Shown here one piece after another: positions 1-11,676 of a stretch of DNA of 64,000 bases; the first letter of the stretch is position 1, and each line of letters opens with the position of its first letter. The notes beneath the pieces were generated by a model. That model was not told the origin of the DNA. It saw only the letters and a list, made by a program, of their open reading frames with translations, and ran no database searches. A program made the translations under genes and the position numbers. The DNA lies in NCBI GenBank assembly GCA_023853785.1, contig JAJIRX010000829.1, forward strand, positions 310,001-374,000, in the 5' to 3' direction. The stretch comes from Psilocybe azurescens (taxonomy: Eukaryota > Basidiomycota > Agaricomycetes > Agaricales > Agrocybaceae).

Positions 1-363
1 ATGACATGTTGGGATCTTCGCCGTCGATTTACTGCATCAGAAGCCCTTCAGTTTCTTGAAGACCGTATGGCAGAGCTATCACAGGCGGACCTTGCTTCTA
101 AAATAATCCTGACAAAGCCCAGAGACCTTTATAAAAAGTATGACGAGTGCGATAGATGGGAGAACCTGTCTCCAGAATTTGTGGAAAGATGGAAAGCATA
201 TAGGGAGACGCCTCTACCTTGGCACATCCCACTCTTACGACGAGTTTGCAAAACTCAGCTCGGCACACTTATTGTTCTGCAAACACGAGCATTTGTGTTC
301 AAATTCACTTCCCTTCTACTCCGACTTCACAGATGGCTTGTCCTTGCCAATTTTGCACTTTAA
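1..363 (+). CDS. Kinase-like protein, C-terminal exon only (cut by window edge)
   Basis: This open frame matches the last exon of the kinase-like genes at 1404-2966 and 34568-36125. It shares the RRFTASEAL segment, which corresponds to the last helix region of a protein kinase fold, then a D-RWE-LSP-F block and a PLPWH motif near the C terminus. It is clearly more diverged than those copies, with a different central stretch and a different tail, so it is an older paralog. The rest of the gene lies outside the window, and the first ATG is probably an internal methionine, not the start. The family appears to be a fungal-specific kinase-like group; substrate unknown. Confidence 0.6.
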   Translation: MTCWDLRRRFTASEALQFLEDRMAELSQADLASKIILTKPRDLYKKYDECDRWENLSPEFVERWKAYRETPLPWHIPLLRRVCKTQLGTLIVLQTRAFVFKFTSLLLRLHRWLVLANFAL

Positions 364-759
364 TGCTGGCAGTAGCCCTTATTTGTTTCCCGTCTTCTCG
401 TCTTTAATTCATCTGCCATTTTTCTACCTATACTTTCATCGTATTTCTGTGCGTATTGTTTGCTTACAACTAGTACACCCACAGACAATTTGTTTATTTG
501 ACATTTTATGTTGATTGCACAATGGCCACAATCGTCATTGGTTGGCTATTATACCTCGACCGTTCAATGTCTGTTGTGATATCATTCTCACCCCGATCGC
601 ACAGTTGACAGTCACGTCGCTCCAGGCGTCCTACTTGCTTAGTACTATCTTACCTCCCCGTAATCTTTCTGCACGCGCCCAGAAAGCAACGATATCGGCG
701 TACGTAGCGATTGTTAGTATCACTATTGTGTCCTAGATTAACTGCCAAAAGAGCTGCAT
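364..759. other. Intergenic, no gene seen
   Basis: Short T-rich stretch downstream of the kinase fragment. Only small open frames without recognisable domains or splice structure are present. It ends where similarity to the carboxylase gene at 29.7 kb begins. Confidence 0.5.
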
Positions 760-1160
760 CTTCCACCCACGCACCTTTATGCTGACTCGATCTACATCCG
801 CAAGCGTATCGGCTGGAAAGCATTAACAATTCAAACTGGCCGATCCCAATGCTGCTAGACGTATAAGCTCGCCGGTGACAGGAAAGATCATTGATCTGCA
901 TCCTGCTCTCATTCAAGCACAGCATAACATGGCAGAGTCACGAATTGGAGCAATCGCAGGGAGAATCAAGGTCCGTAAAAGCGAGACACTTAGACTGCTC
1001 GTACTTAGCGTTATGAAAACGGAGATCGTTGTTGCGGTCCCTTGGGACGGGTATATAGGGAAGGGTGTCAAGGTTGGGGTGGTGCTGCGGGAGAACAAGC
1101 TTGTTTGTATACTTGAACGCGTACCTGACTTGCATAAAGAGTCCGGAAACGATACGAATG
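760..1160 (+). pseudogene. Broken copy of the biotin-carrier (BCCP) end of the carboxylase gene
   Basis: This stretch is a diverged copy of roughly 29690-30100, the 3' end of the biotin carboxylase gene. The readable part keeps [17 protein letters not shown] and KVGVVL, but the biotin attachment motif VMKME has become VMKTE. Four residues before GKGVK are missing, and there is a two-residue insertion. Upstream, in the frame of the parent, CAA has become TAA. No start, biotin-carboxylase domain or promoter accompanies it. It is followed directly by a kinase-like gene, just as in the parent locus, so it was carried along by a segmental duplication. The lysine itself remains, but as a fragment it is very unlikely to be functional. 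Confidence 0.8.
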
Positions 1161-1403
1161 GTAATGATGATCATTGTGGGACTATAAGTATATAACCTAC
1201 AAACACAGATAGTATCACGTTACGCTGAACGTTGAACAGTAAAAGGCCTCAAAAGGAAACTCTTTCATCCTTCCACTCATCGAACTAAAAGTCTAAAACT
1301 GTTCCGATCTCAGTCCTCCTTACGCCGTAATTAGGCCTTTAGTATGGCTATGCCCCTCATAATTCTACGCAGGTGAGACTGCTATATCTTTAACAAAGCG
1401 TGC

Positions 1404-2966
1404 ATGGATTTAATGGCCTTCCATGGAAAGCCACCTCATATACAGATAAACTTCGCCGTCGAGCCAGGGGAAGAGGGTGATCGTGTGGCACACTTCAATT
1501 TTTGGAACTCCCCTAGTACGGCTCAGTGGTTTAACTACCATGGATACACATTGTATCAACGTGTCGGTGATTCTTCCAGAATCTATCCAACATTTCCCTC
1601 CGAGCTCAACTTCAACAATGCTGACCACCCCTACGCGTATTATAATACCAAAAGTGATCCATGCTCACAACCACTTGAGACCGAACAGTATCAGGTGAGT
1701 AACCTTTATCGCTCTGTATCGAGGTTTACTTTAAAATCTAGCCTGTTTTTCAAAAAGGGTAAAATCGCATATGCCCAGGATTCGTTAAACAGACACGTCG
1801 TCATCAAAATTGTGCCACTCGAATCACATGAATATCATATCCTACGCTTCCTACATCAACAAAGGCTAGAAACGTTGAAAGACAACTGCATTATACCAGT
1901 GTTGGATATGCTGCCCATCGAGGGATTTTGTTTTGCAGTGATGCCACGGTAATTTTCTATCCTAAACGTCGAGATTGTTGTTGCTGATCTATAGGTTCTA
2001 AGATGGGGCTGTTCGATTAGCATGCCATATATGGAAAATATTCAGCAAGTCGTCGCGATAATACACTCGATGCTGAAAGTGCGCTGTGTGTCCTGGTTAC
2101 TTTTATTGTGCCTGACCGTCGGAACAGGGCTTGGCCTATTTGCACGAGCACAGTATCGTGCACGGTGTCAGTTCTTTTATTTCTGGTCCCTGTGAATCCT
2201 GGCTTATAATTCATAGGATATTGCACTGAGAAACGTCGTGGTGAACCGTTTCACCGCCGAACTTTTATCATACAGTGATACACGAAGATATCTCCGATCA
2301 CAACAACGTCTCTTGTATGCGATCATCGATTTTGACTGGTCTATTATGCTTCCTTCGGAGGCGGACAGAAACAACTTTCGACTTCCCTATTATAAGTCGT
2401 GGGGCACATTTCACCTGATCAAAGACACAGATGCGGGCGAGTTTGATTTCAATCCTTTTATCTTCGACGTAGGCGTTATGGGTTCATTGCTGTGTATGGA
2501 ATATCAGGTCAGTGACATCTCACGGGAGGTTTCAAAATATTTAATCTTTCTGTAGCATATGTCACAACGGCTGCCCATGTTGGCTCCCCTTCTGGATAGA
2601 ATGACCACATGGGAGCTTGATCGCCGATTCACAGCGTCCGAAGCCCTTCACTTCTTTGAAGATCGCCTGTCTGAGGTCACGGATGAACAATTGCAGCTAT
2701 GCATCTATGAAGAGCTCGACAAGACACATATACTATACGATGAGTATGACAGGTGGGAAGGTCTATCTCCTGATTTCTTGGATAAATGGGTAGCGTACAG
2801 AACTCCGCCTCTACCTTGGCACATGCGTTGTATGCGTCGACTCTGCGAGGCTGAGATCAGGTACTTTGAGCATATTATTCCACAAGTCAGATTATTCTTC
2901 TACAGACTCTTTTCTCTTCCGCGTCGAATGCTGGGAATAATTGCTCGATCGAAAATTGCTATATGA
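1404..2966 (+). CDS. Kinase-like protein, copy 1 (apparently intact)
   Basis: Six exons fit well: 1404-1694, 1758-1948, 2003-2078, 2128-2166, 2217-2507 and 2556-2966, giving about 432 residues with no stop. Kinase landmarks are a VVIKIV segment (ATP-binding lysine), an MPRWG hinge-like motif, HGDIALRNV in place of HRD-K--N, and DFD in place of DFG. The C-terminal RRFTASEAL segment follows. No clear glycine-rich loop is visible, so catalytic activity is uncertain. The start could be 1404 or the second in-frame ATG at 1413, which aligns with the start of copy 3. Copy 3 is the closest relative and shares the same 3' flank. The upstream flank still carries carboxylase-derived sequence. Function and substrate are unknown. 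Confidence 0.75.
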
Positions 2967-4320
2967 TTTATCGACACCTTTTACCCTTATCTCTTGCTTT
3001 CCCCCGGTTTATCTTTACCCAACGTTCATTGTATATTCGCTCAAATGCTCAGCTACTCCAAATCTGTAAAACTTATCAAGTAGCTATACCCTTAATACTA
3101 TCTCTTGACTGTTCTGACCGAGTCGAGTCAGTTTGGTGTCCCTTTGTTGGGCCACAGTCCAAACTGACGTTAAAGTGACATTTATTGTAAACGCGTAACC
3201 CCTTCATCCGTTCTCTCGAAAGGCGGCAAATGACGTGGTTGTCAGTGGTATAAGGCATTGCACTCTGTCAAGATACAGATATGGTCAGAATTATTAAACA
3301 ATGTGCCTATACGACGGTTCAAAGAGGCAGGCCGTAAACGTGTTTTCACAGCCAACCAGTAACATCAACCGCGATGCAAAACGTTTTATTTAGAACCCAC
3401 ATCCTGTCGCTCATTTATAACAAAAAGAGTCGCATTTAAGATGAGTATTTGTACAGTATTCGAAGCCAAGAAAAGAGAAACATTGCAATGTGGGCCGACG
3501 GAAGGCATGCCGGAGAAAGAGATCAGAGCAATGTGTGCATGATACAGCAACGAGAAATTAAACACTTTCCCCAATGTGGTCGTAAAGACGTTGCGCTGGA
3601 TGTCACGGAGAAGACAAGACATAGTGTATATCGATAAACTTCAATACGTGCGGGCACGGTAGTATATGCGACATCCTGTCGAAGAAATTGCACATTTGCA
3701 GATCCTTTAAGATTACTTCAAGACACAGATGGCCCACAGCACATGAAGTAAAACTAGACTTTCAAGAATTTAAGACGATAATGTTATCAGTAATCATGTA
3801 ACCAAACAAAGATTAGAGAGAGAAAGATCAGGATAACTAGGATTATTCGTGGGCACATTGCGCAACATTTGGTAAAGAAACGGCGTTCGCTCGAATTCAT
3901 ATGACATGAATGTCATCACAGAAAATTTAAATGAAATCATGAACTCACAAAGAACATTTGAACGTCGAGCTTGAACGGTGAGACTCGATCTACTCCAAGT
4001 CCATTTCAAAAGTCTCAAGGGTGAACACCAGTGGGGAGCCCATAGAGATGGCTACTACTTCGCGACTACGAGTTATTCCGCACTGGATAACAAGCAGGAA
4101 AGGGAAAAGAGAAAAGATAAGATTTAAGATGGGACTCGGGAGTACATGGGAGAGAAGAGAAGCGTTGACCGCAAACGAAGCGACCAGCTGAGAAAAAATG
4201 TTTGTTTGGCAGAAATATCTGAATTCAATAATAGGACGCCTCTTCGGCTAAATTTCTTCAATTTTTGAACTTCCTTCAAGTCCTTTGCGGAACATAACCC
4301 TGTTTCTCGTGGATAAAAAC
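2967..4320. other. Intergenic; duplicated 3' flank then no gene seen
   Basis: The first 170 bases match the 3' flank of kinase copy 3 (36126-36295). The remainder has only short, domain-free open frames on both strands. No RNA gene or repeat was recognised. Confidence 0.5.
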
Positions 4321-5065
4321 TAGTTGGGATGTTTAGTGTGCTTACTGAGCTTCGAACAGAGGACGAATGTGGGATTATTGGATCACAATGGTGTTAAATG
4401 TCCTTTGCGTCCGGCAGTTCTTTGATTCTTTGATACAATGTTCGAGTGGGAGTCTTCGACAATGGCGATGGCAGACTGATATATGGCACCATTTAGCTCA
4501 GGATGGCGGTCCCCCATTTTACTTCTCTTTGTATTTTCTCTCAAGTTTGTGCACCAGTCGCCGTTCTCTTTACCGACAGTCGATAACTTTCACTAGTTTT
4601 TTCTTGGTGAGTGGCGATTTCAAATCTCATATACGGCCTGTCGTGTCCTCATCTAAACTATCTCATCTTTAGTCACTCCTTGATTCCAAGCATCTTATCA
4701 AGCGGTTGGGTACATTACATATACTCAACTCCCTTGATTCTAGTGTCGATCACTTTCAACTTTTCGTCAACCTTCTCTCAAAAGCCAACCCACCTCAGTC
4801 TGCGTTAACTTTATTCGTGTCCAACCAGGGGTCATCAATGGGATACTGTGCGTAAAACATCAGATTACAACTTGCTCTGTCGAGATACTCCTCTGATACT
4901 TGGCACTGACTTATTATCAAATTAGAACAAAGCTTGGAGGGCATCAATAATCTTTCTCAAGGATTACAAGAACAATCTGAGCTCAGGGAACCATGATACT
5001 GTCAGTCGTCATATGCCTTTCATTATTTTGTCTCTAAAATTTCGCAATTACTACCTGCTATATAG

Positions 5066-6056
5066 GTCATTGACGATAGTGTGCTTCACGGAGACCAAAT
5101 TGCAAATGGTGAGTCCACGCTGCCAAGTTCCGTCGACACGGCAGAACAGCATACACAAGGGAGATATGATGATTATATGCATGCTGACGACTTCGGGAGC
5201 AAATATATCGAAACCTCATTTAGCCCTGCCGCTCAAAAGGTATGTATTGGGCGTGTCTGTTCTGATTAATAATTTGACGACAATACTTGCTCAGATAATG
5301 GCAGAACACGTTGGAGACCTGTACAACATCGCAGACCTATTATTCCACGATTTCGGTATGTAGTAGATTCTTTTGAAAACATTCCTTTATTTAACACGAT
5401 CTCGCTCGGATAAACAGATTTTAGATTGTCGATTATTAAGTCAGATAGCTGTGAGATACGGTACAAAATACATGAACACTTGTCCCCACGGGCAACCAAA
5501 GCCACTTCTATTCCTCCGAGTGGGCAAAACAGTACTATTAAAGCGTCAACATCGCGAAAGGCAAGGGCGCCTCCCGTCAAGGCCAGGACTTCCAAAACGA
5601 AAGGCATCCATTCAATCGGGAGGATCCATGACTTCCATTCCCGATTCCTTGCCAGAAGTATCAAGAGGATGCAGGCCAAAAGAATATCCCACAGGTAATG
5701 ATACCCAGCTGAACGCGTATGCCTTCTGAATCTTTGTCTGTCGGTTCGACTGCCCTTGAGTTGGAACTGACGACCATGCATCAAAGCATAGCCAAGATAC
5801 TCAAAGTTAGGATCATTCTATGTCATCTTCAGGAGCATTTCCCTCGTCTCAGAAGCTCACTGCTACGTCGAGGGGCACCAGGAAAAGACCTACGTCTGAC
5901 ACATTGATACCTCCACCTCCCGTCCCAATACTGAACTGGTCTAGCCAAGTTCCAGTTAGTCTTCAGATTCATAGGGATCCACTAGGCCCGAATAACCAGC
6001 AAGTCAAAGCGAAACCATTATCACCAACAAGATCACGTACTTTTTCGTCTGGCTGA
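5066..6056 (+). CDS. Hypothetical multi-exon protein, 5' end unresolved
   Basis: Consecutive exons with good splice sites and matching phases can be read. 5066-5239 begins VIDDSVLHGDQI and ends AAQK before gtatgt. 5295-5355 contains AEHVGDLYNIADLLFHDF. An exon from 5419 contains DFRLSIIKSDSCEIRYKIHEHL, followed by a basic, Ser/Thr/Pro-rich tail. A last stretch with RKRPTSDTLIPPPPVPI stops at 6054-6056. Probable further exons lie upstream in about 4500-5010 (an open stretch around 4680-4850 contains DHFQLFVNLLSKANPPQSA), but I could not connect them without a stop. No domain is recognised. The acidic N-terminal and basic C-terminal halves would suit a nuclear protein; that is a guess. Confidence 0.4.
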
Positions 6057-6307
6057 TCTTCCAGTGAGGCTGTAAACCTCTACGTCGTCTAGGGTTTAAA
6101 GCGTTGGAGCGAAGATGGTGCTTCGCATGGAAGTCACACAATTAAAAGGATCTACTGTTCCTGTAGCAGTCACCATTTATACACCATGACTGATGTTTGT
6201 CTACGTCGTATGTACTGTGCTTGCGCACGAGTCCTTGTTGCGCCTCTATTTGCTCAAAATGATTAATTAAATTTAAAGTAGGTGTGTGAATTAGGCACCT
6301 GACGTAA

Positions 6308-6360
6308 ACGCGTGTCGATCTGTGTCGACGCGTATTTCCATGTGACGTGACTCAACGCGT
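6308..6360 (+). promoter_or_regulatory. Cluster of three ACGCGT boxes plus TGACGT/TGACTCA
   Basis: ACGCGT occurs at 6308-6313, 6328-6333 and 6355-6360. TGACGT is at 6343-6348 and TGACTCA at 6348-6354. All lie 77-129 bases upstream of the RING/RRM start at 6437. In fungi ACGCGT is the MluI cell-cycle box bound by MBF, and TGACTCA is the Gcn4/AP-1-type site. The clustering suggests G1/S control, possibly with amino-acid or stress input; this is inference. Confidence 0.5.
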
Positions 6361-6436
6361 CTATGTTCTTATTTCTGAGCGTCACGAAGTTGCGTTCGTC
6401 ACAGCGGTTCTTTCTTTTTGATTTTATAGAGTAGGG

Positions 6437-9400
6437 ATGTCTTTCTCTGTCCCGACGTCGCCTGCAATGTCCCGCTCGACCAAAGCGCAGCCAGTAACAC
6501 CCCAGCGACTACCTCGGCAGCAACCTCGTTCACAGTCTTACTACAGGTCACCACTTACGCCCTCAGCCAGCCCCTACACACCAATTAGTCTCCGTTCTTT
6601 GGATTCAACAAGTTCATCCACCTTGACAACCCCCGACAATATTGGCAGCGGCTTAAAGAAACGCTTAGCTTTTTCCGCTGGATCCCCGGATGTTCTACGA
6701 AACATCGCCCAGGACAAAAGCCTCGCTGATATCGCCAATAACTGGAGGTCTCGCGCCAGTGAAAACGGGATTAAAGTCGCGTCTGCGTCCCGGGATGATT
6801 CTCAGTATGTCGCAGACGAATGTAAGCTTCATATATGCGCATCAAAACCTCTACTCCTCTACTACGTGGCTAACGATGCGCATATAGCCAGCGATATGTC
6901 ATTGTCTGACGTCGCTAACGACCATAGCATCCTCTCCTCAGAAGAAGGTTTGTTCTTTAAAATACTCCTTGGACCTTTTTGTTGATTATCGATTAGCTCT
7001 TCTCGCTGCTCCATTTCTTACAACTCATAGAAGACTAAACAGCCTACCCGTCATAAGCAGACCAAGGGCGCAGTCTCATGCATCCCTTCCTTCTCGCACG
7101 AACCCATTATCGCCTGTAACCTCGCGTATCAATAATCGCGTTATGCCGACATCTTCCCCCTTGCAACCTCGTCGGACTTCAGCTTCCTTCAACCAGAATT
7201 TGATGTCCACGCCTCCCCCGAACCGCATATTAGCTAGACAGTTGAAGCTGAAGGGGAGTCTCACGGATCCAGCACAACCAAGGAGGCGTGAAGCCTTTGG
7301 ATCTGTGCGTTCTTACATTACATTCCCTTTTGCCCAATCTTACCATTTCCCAGGTGCCCACACCTTCCCGTAATCTCGGCCATAAGAACGCCGGCATGAG
7401 TCTAACCTTAGAACCGGATACTTCCCTGGATCTGTTCGATATCGATGAAAACGATTTCGAGACAGAACACGAATACCAAGACTCTGAGATCGAGAACTCC
7501 TTCTCTCGTGACCTACAAGCCCTACAGAACAGTAACTATGGCTATCCGACCTTCGGTATGCATCAGCAACCCCCGCAACCCCAAGTCTTCAGCCAGTCAC
7601 ACTTTGCGGATCCTTTCCAACCCATTAACAACGGGAATGGATTATTCAAAGGACACATGTTGAACGGCATTCCAGAAGGCATCGAACACCAATTCCATGC
7701 TATTCGTCAACAACCTCCTCAAAAACAATATTATGACGACTGCCACCAATCTGGCCATGTTTTCTACAACCTACTTCCTCATCTTCAAACTCAGTATAAT
7801 CAAGGCATGCCTCACGCGTACTCTGCACCTACGTTTGTCCCTATGTCTCAACCATCTTTACTCTCATTCCAGCCTTCGTCTATTCCGGCCACTGATTTCT
7901 CTGATCACGCCGGCTCTTCGCCAGTCTCCAACACTCATTCCTCTCCTCTCTCTGCTGAGTTCTCTCCTACCGATTGCTCCGTCTGCCTTGCATCCAATCC
8001 CGCATCTCTTGCCATCTTGCAACCGTGCAAGCATCCTCTCTGTTCCGCCTGTCTCACGAGCGCTCTTAACATAGTGGGAGAAAAGGACATGGAATGTGCT
8101 GTATGCAAGCAAAGCGTTGCAGACTTCAAATTGGTTATGGGAGCATCTAAAGGAGACAAATCGAGATCTGGAGAAACCCAGAATTCGAATATTCCAACGT
8201 CCGATAAGATGCCAACTCTTGAACAGCCCAAACCATTGAGCGAATCTGTTCTCGGCTCTTTCGCTGTTACATCTGACCATTCAAACATATTCGACGATGG
8301 GGGTCTGGACGACATTGACGAACTGCAAAGTGCTTTCGAATTCGGACTTGATTTTGGTGAACTTCGGGCTTCCACCCCTAAGCTCGAACAGCAGGGTGAA
8401 AACCACATCATCGAAAACAGGTCGCATAATTCTGCCTCCCAACACAGCACCAGGAGAGACGTCAGGAAGGGCGAGGACAACGTGGTTCTCAGGATTGATA
8501 ACGTTCCATGGGTGAGTATACATAATTCTACGACATAAATGGTGACTGAACACGCTTTATCATAGGATATCACGCCTCTTCAGATCACCAAATGGCTTCA
8601 ACAGCCAATCGAAAGGGTTCATGTCCTTCTCGATGGAAAGGGCAAGACCCTTAGTCATGCCTACGTGGAAGTTAGGGATGCAGCTACTGCGGGGGCCATT
8701 TTGCGAGGAGAAGCTGCCTCGTCTAATTCATCTGGAAAGAAAGAAAGGGGCAGCGTTCTTGGTAGAGGAAGAAGGGCCCGTGGCGTGACTGTTACTAGGA
8801 GTGGGCAACAGGAATTGATGAGAGACGTACGTGATAATTTTTTTTGGGAAAATTCAATTCACTTATACTCTCGTTTGCCAGCTCTTCCCACATTGGCGCG
8901 GCGGATTCGATGGGTCTCGTCCATCTCTCGCCGGGCTAGAGGGAGATAGGATTATCGGTGCTCTGGAGGGCGGTCTTTTGACCGAACAAGAGATTTCTGG
9001 GTTGCTTCACCTTATCCGAGAACCTGACGTTAGTTCCCCAATAATCCCAACGAGGAAGTCCTTGCTTACTTTTGTTTTTAGTCTCATTTCCTCAAAGTTC
9101 CTTCACTACCTTTCCATTCACTGGCTAGCATCTTGAGCAAATTCCCCGCCGATGTCGATAGTCGGGTATTCTGGTCAACTGGTATCAGAGATGTGTTGTT
9201 AGGTATGTTCCTGCAGTACTGATACAAACTCTTGCTGATTTTGTGCCGTTACTTCATTTGCAGATGCCACTTACAGTAAGTATCGACAATTTTACTTTCC
9301 TACCGATTACTAACCGAGATCTGATACCTAGCTGCTCTTCAAATTCTCATTCCTCGTGTAGAGAAAGCCACAGAGAATCCAAAGGCCGGACAACAAGAAG

Positions 9401-9793
9401 AGGAGTTTACGGTCGATCTGGTCATCGATCTCTTGTACGCAGCACTCAATTGTAAAGGTATTTCAAGACTATCGGTAATGTTTCATTCATAAATTCATTG
9501 TCTTCTCTCTAGCCTTCACAGCGCAGCAGGTCCGAAGGTTGACCGAACTTGCTTATGCGTACTCCCTGCCGCTGCCGGAAAGCGATCCTTCAGGGATCTT
9601 CGAGGTCTCTACCTCCAGTTCTGTGAACTCTTCAAATTTCTTGAAGACGCCATCGACCCATGAGACCTCGAACGTGATGTTCAATCAACAGTCGCTGGTT
9701 ACCAACACCTCTTTGGACGATCTGGCCCGGGAATTTGGTGTCGATGCAAACGTTGTGCAAGCCCTGGCTCAGAGACTGGCCAAGATGGCTTAG
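6437..9793 (+). CDS. RING finger plus RRM protein, about 950 residues
   Basis: About ten exons splice cleanly. The N-terminal half (about 450 residues) is low complexity, rich in Ser, Pro and Gln, with an acidic LDLFDIDENDFE patch. A C3HC4 RING follows at about residue 457, with CSVC, the C-KHPLC-AC core and CAVC. Next comes an RRM-like domain starting VVLRIDNVPW, with AYVEVRDAATAGAIL as its second conserved strand, and then an Arg/Gly-rich segment (RGRRARGVTV). The C-terminal third is helical, with LYAALN and a final SLDDLAREFGVDANVVQALAQRL-type segment. RING proteins are usually E3 ubiquitin ligases and RRMs bind RNA, so an RNA-linked ligase or regulator is likely. No frameshift was found, unlike several other genes here. 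Confidence 0.8.
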
Positions 9794-11676
9794 ACTCTGG
9801 CGACTTTGAACTTGCGCTCCAGTCATGAAAATTATAACCCGCGAGGGTGACGACCCTTTCAAGAGATTGATTCTCTTCGAATATCACATCTACGACTTTT
9901 CTTTTTCCCGGTTCCCTTTTCTTTGTCATCCGCTTTCTTCCAGCACGCCATCGTTATCCACTTGCTATCCAACGCTCTCTTGCTCTTCCTGCTATCCTCG
10001 CTTCTGCGCTCATTCCAAACTTCAATCCGCTTGCGTCGTCCCATTTCATTCTTCCCATCGATCATCATCCAATGCCCCTCTCATAACCCTGCCATTCCCA
10101 TTTGCATGTCATGCCAGACTCTGCCTGCCCATCCCACACATTCCTAATTGCATAAAAACAAAAACCCTTGCCTTCGATGTTATTCATTGTTTTCCCTGCG
10201 CTCGTCTGTACCCCCGCTGTCAATTCGTCTTGGCTTAGCTTTTTATCATATTTTTCCCCCCTTTTTCCCCCTCGTAATAGGTTCCTGATACCTCATCTTT
10301 CCCGATGCATGCATGGTTCCCTCGTCTCGTTACGTTTTTCTGCCCACTTGTGTATAATTTTTATGAAACCGTTTGCAATGTTCTGTTATAACGTTTTTAT
10401 TATGTGTATTCAACAATCTCGGTCATATTACATTGAAGAACTTATTGTGGTCGAGTGTGTAAGTAAATGTGCGACGCGAAGACTGCAAGAGTAAACATTA
10501 AAGTGACCGAATGACTGAGAAAGCAAAAGATAGGCTGGGCTTAATTTGGACTGTGTTGAACCTTAGGTTGATTTGAGACATTAGCGCGCTGTCTCTCCAA
10601 TTACCTATCACAAACACGCGACGATTAGCCTCGATATCTGATCTTGCAAATAACAATAATAGAATAGCGTTGATTGGAGTCTCCATTCGCTCCAACGGAC
10701 AAAGCTGCAGCCCTCTCCTTTAAACGTATTCAGAATGATCCAGATAAAGATTCGCTCATTAACGTTGTAAGTCTCATCAGATATGAAGCGGGACTTGGTT
10801 TAAATTATTAGTTGGCGATGAGCTGAGGGATACAAGAAGATATAAATACCTACATGAACATACCGTGACTAAAATCGAGTACCTCCATGTAATGAAGGTG
10901 GGCATTGAGAACTCTGACTAACGTCCACGCTCAATCCCGAATTCTGGCCGACAGTATTTAGCTCAAAATTACAGGCCTTCGACAACCTTCGTCATTGGGC
11001 GCAATGTAGTTTGGCCGAAGCGATAGTGAGTACGACGTAATAAACAGCACTAATGACTGTGTGCGCAGGCGTCAAGAGCTTCAAGAAAAGGTCCTATAGC
11101 TCTATTAACTCACCGCGCATTAGACAATCTTCATCTACTCCAGTCCTCCGAGGTTTATCGGATCGAAGGACGGATCGAAACTAGTTGAAATCAGGCTGAT
11201 GCCATGCCAGTGACTCGGGTGCACGCCGCGACGGGGACGGGTAAGTGCTGATTAATGCACTCGAGAGAACTGGGTGGAAGAAGGCCAGTAAATAAGGTAC
11301 CGAGGCAAGCACACCGTAGATACCCTGCTGGACTAAGTATGATTCACGAACACAGTATTGACCATGAGGACAATAGGATGAAATTAGGGGTAGCCCCTGT
11401 AATAACCGATGTGTTTATCATCAGTTACGTAATGACCTTTAGTGCCACGCCCTGTTTTTGACTGGTTTTCAGTTTCCCCAAGAACTGTTAGACTGAGTTG
11501 GAATGCGCCTTCCTCTCAGTTCTCATCCTCTGCATACTCATCAAGCTAAAACTTCCACTGGAAACCATTAAAATCCATTGGAGTGGTCATACAAACTCAG
11601 TATAACCCACACTACTCTAAGCAAGCCACGACCCGAGAGGCCACTTCTGAACAGCAACATCGGTTATCCAAGCACA
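9794..11676. other. Long intergenic stretch, no gene supported
   Basis: The first 600 bases are pyrimidine-rich, as expected of a 3' region. The remainder has only short open frames, no splice-connected coding signal and no recognised RNA gene. Confidence 0.5.

Noticed and set aside
515..736. Open frame of 73 codons upstream of the carrier fragment
   Set aside because: No domain, no splice partner, and it lies in diverged intergenic sequence.
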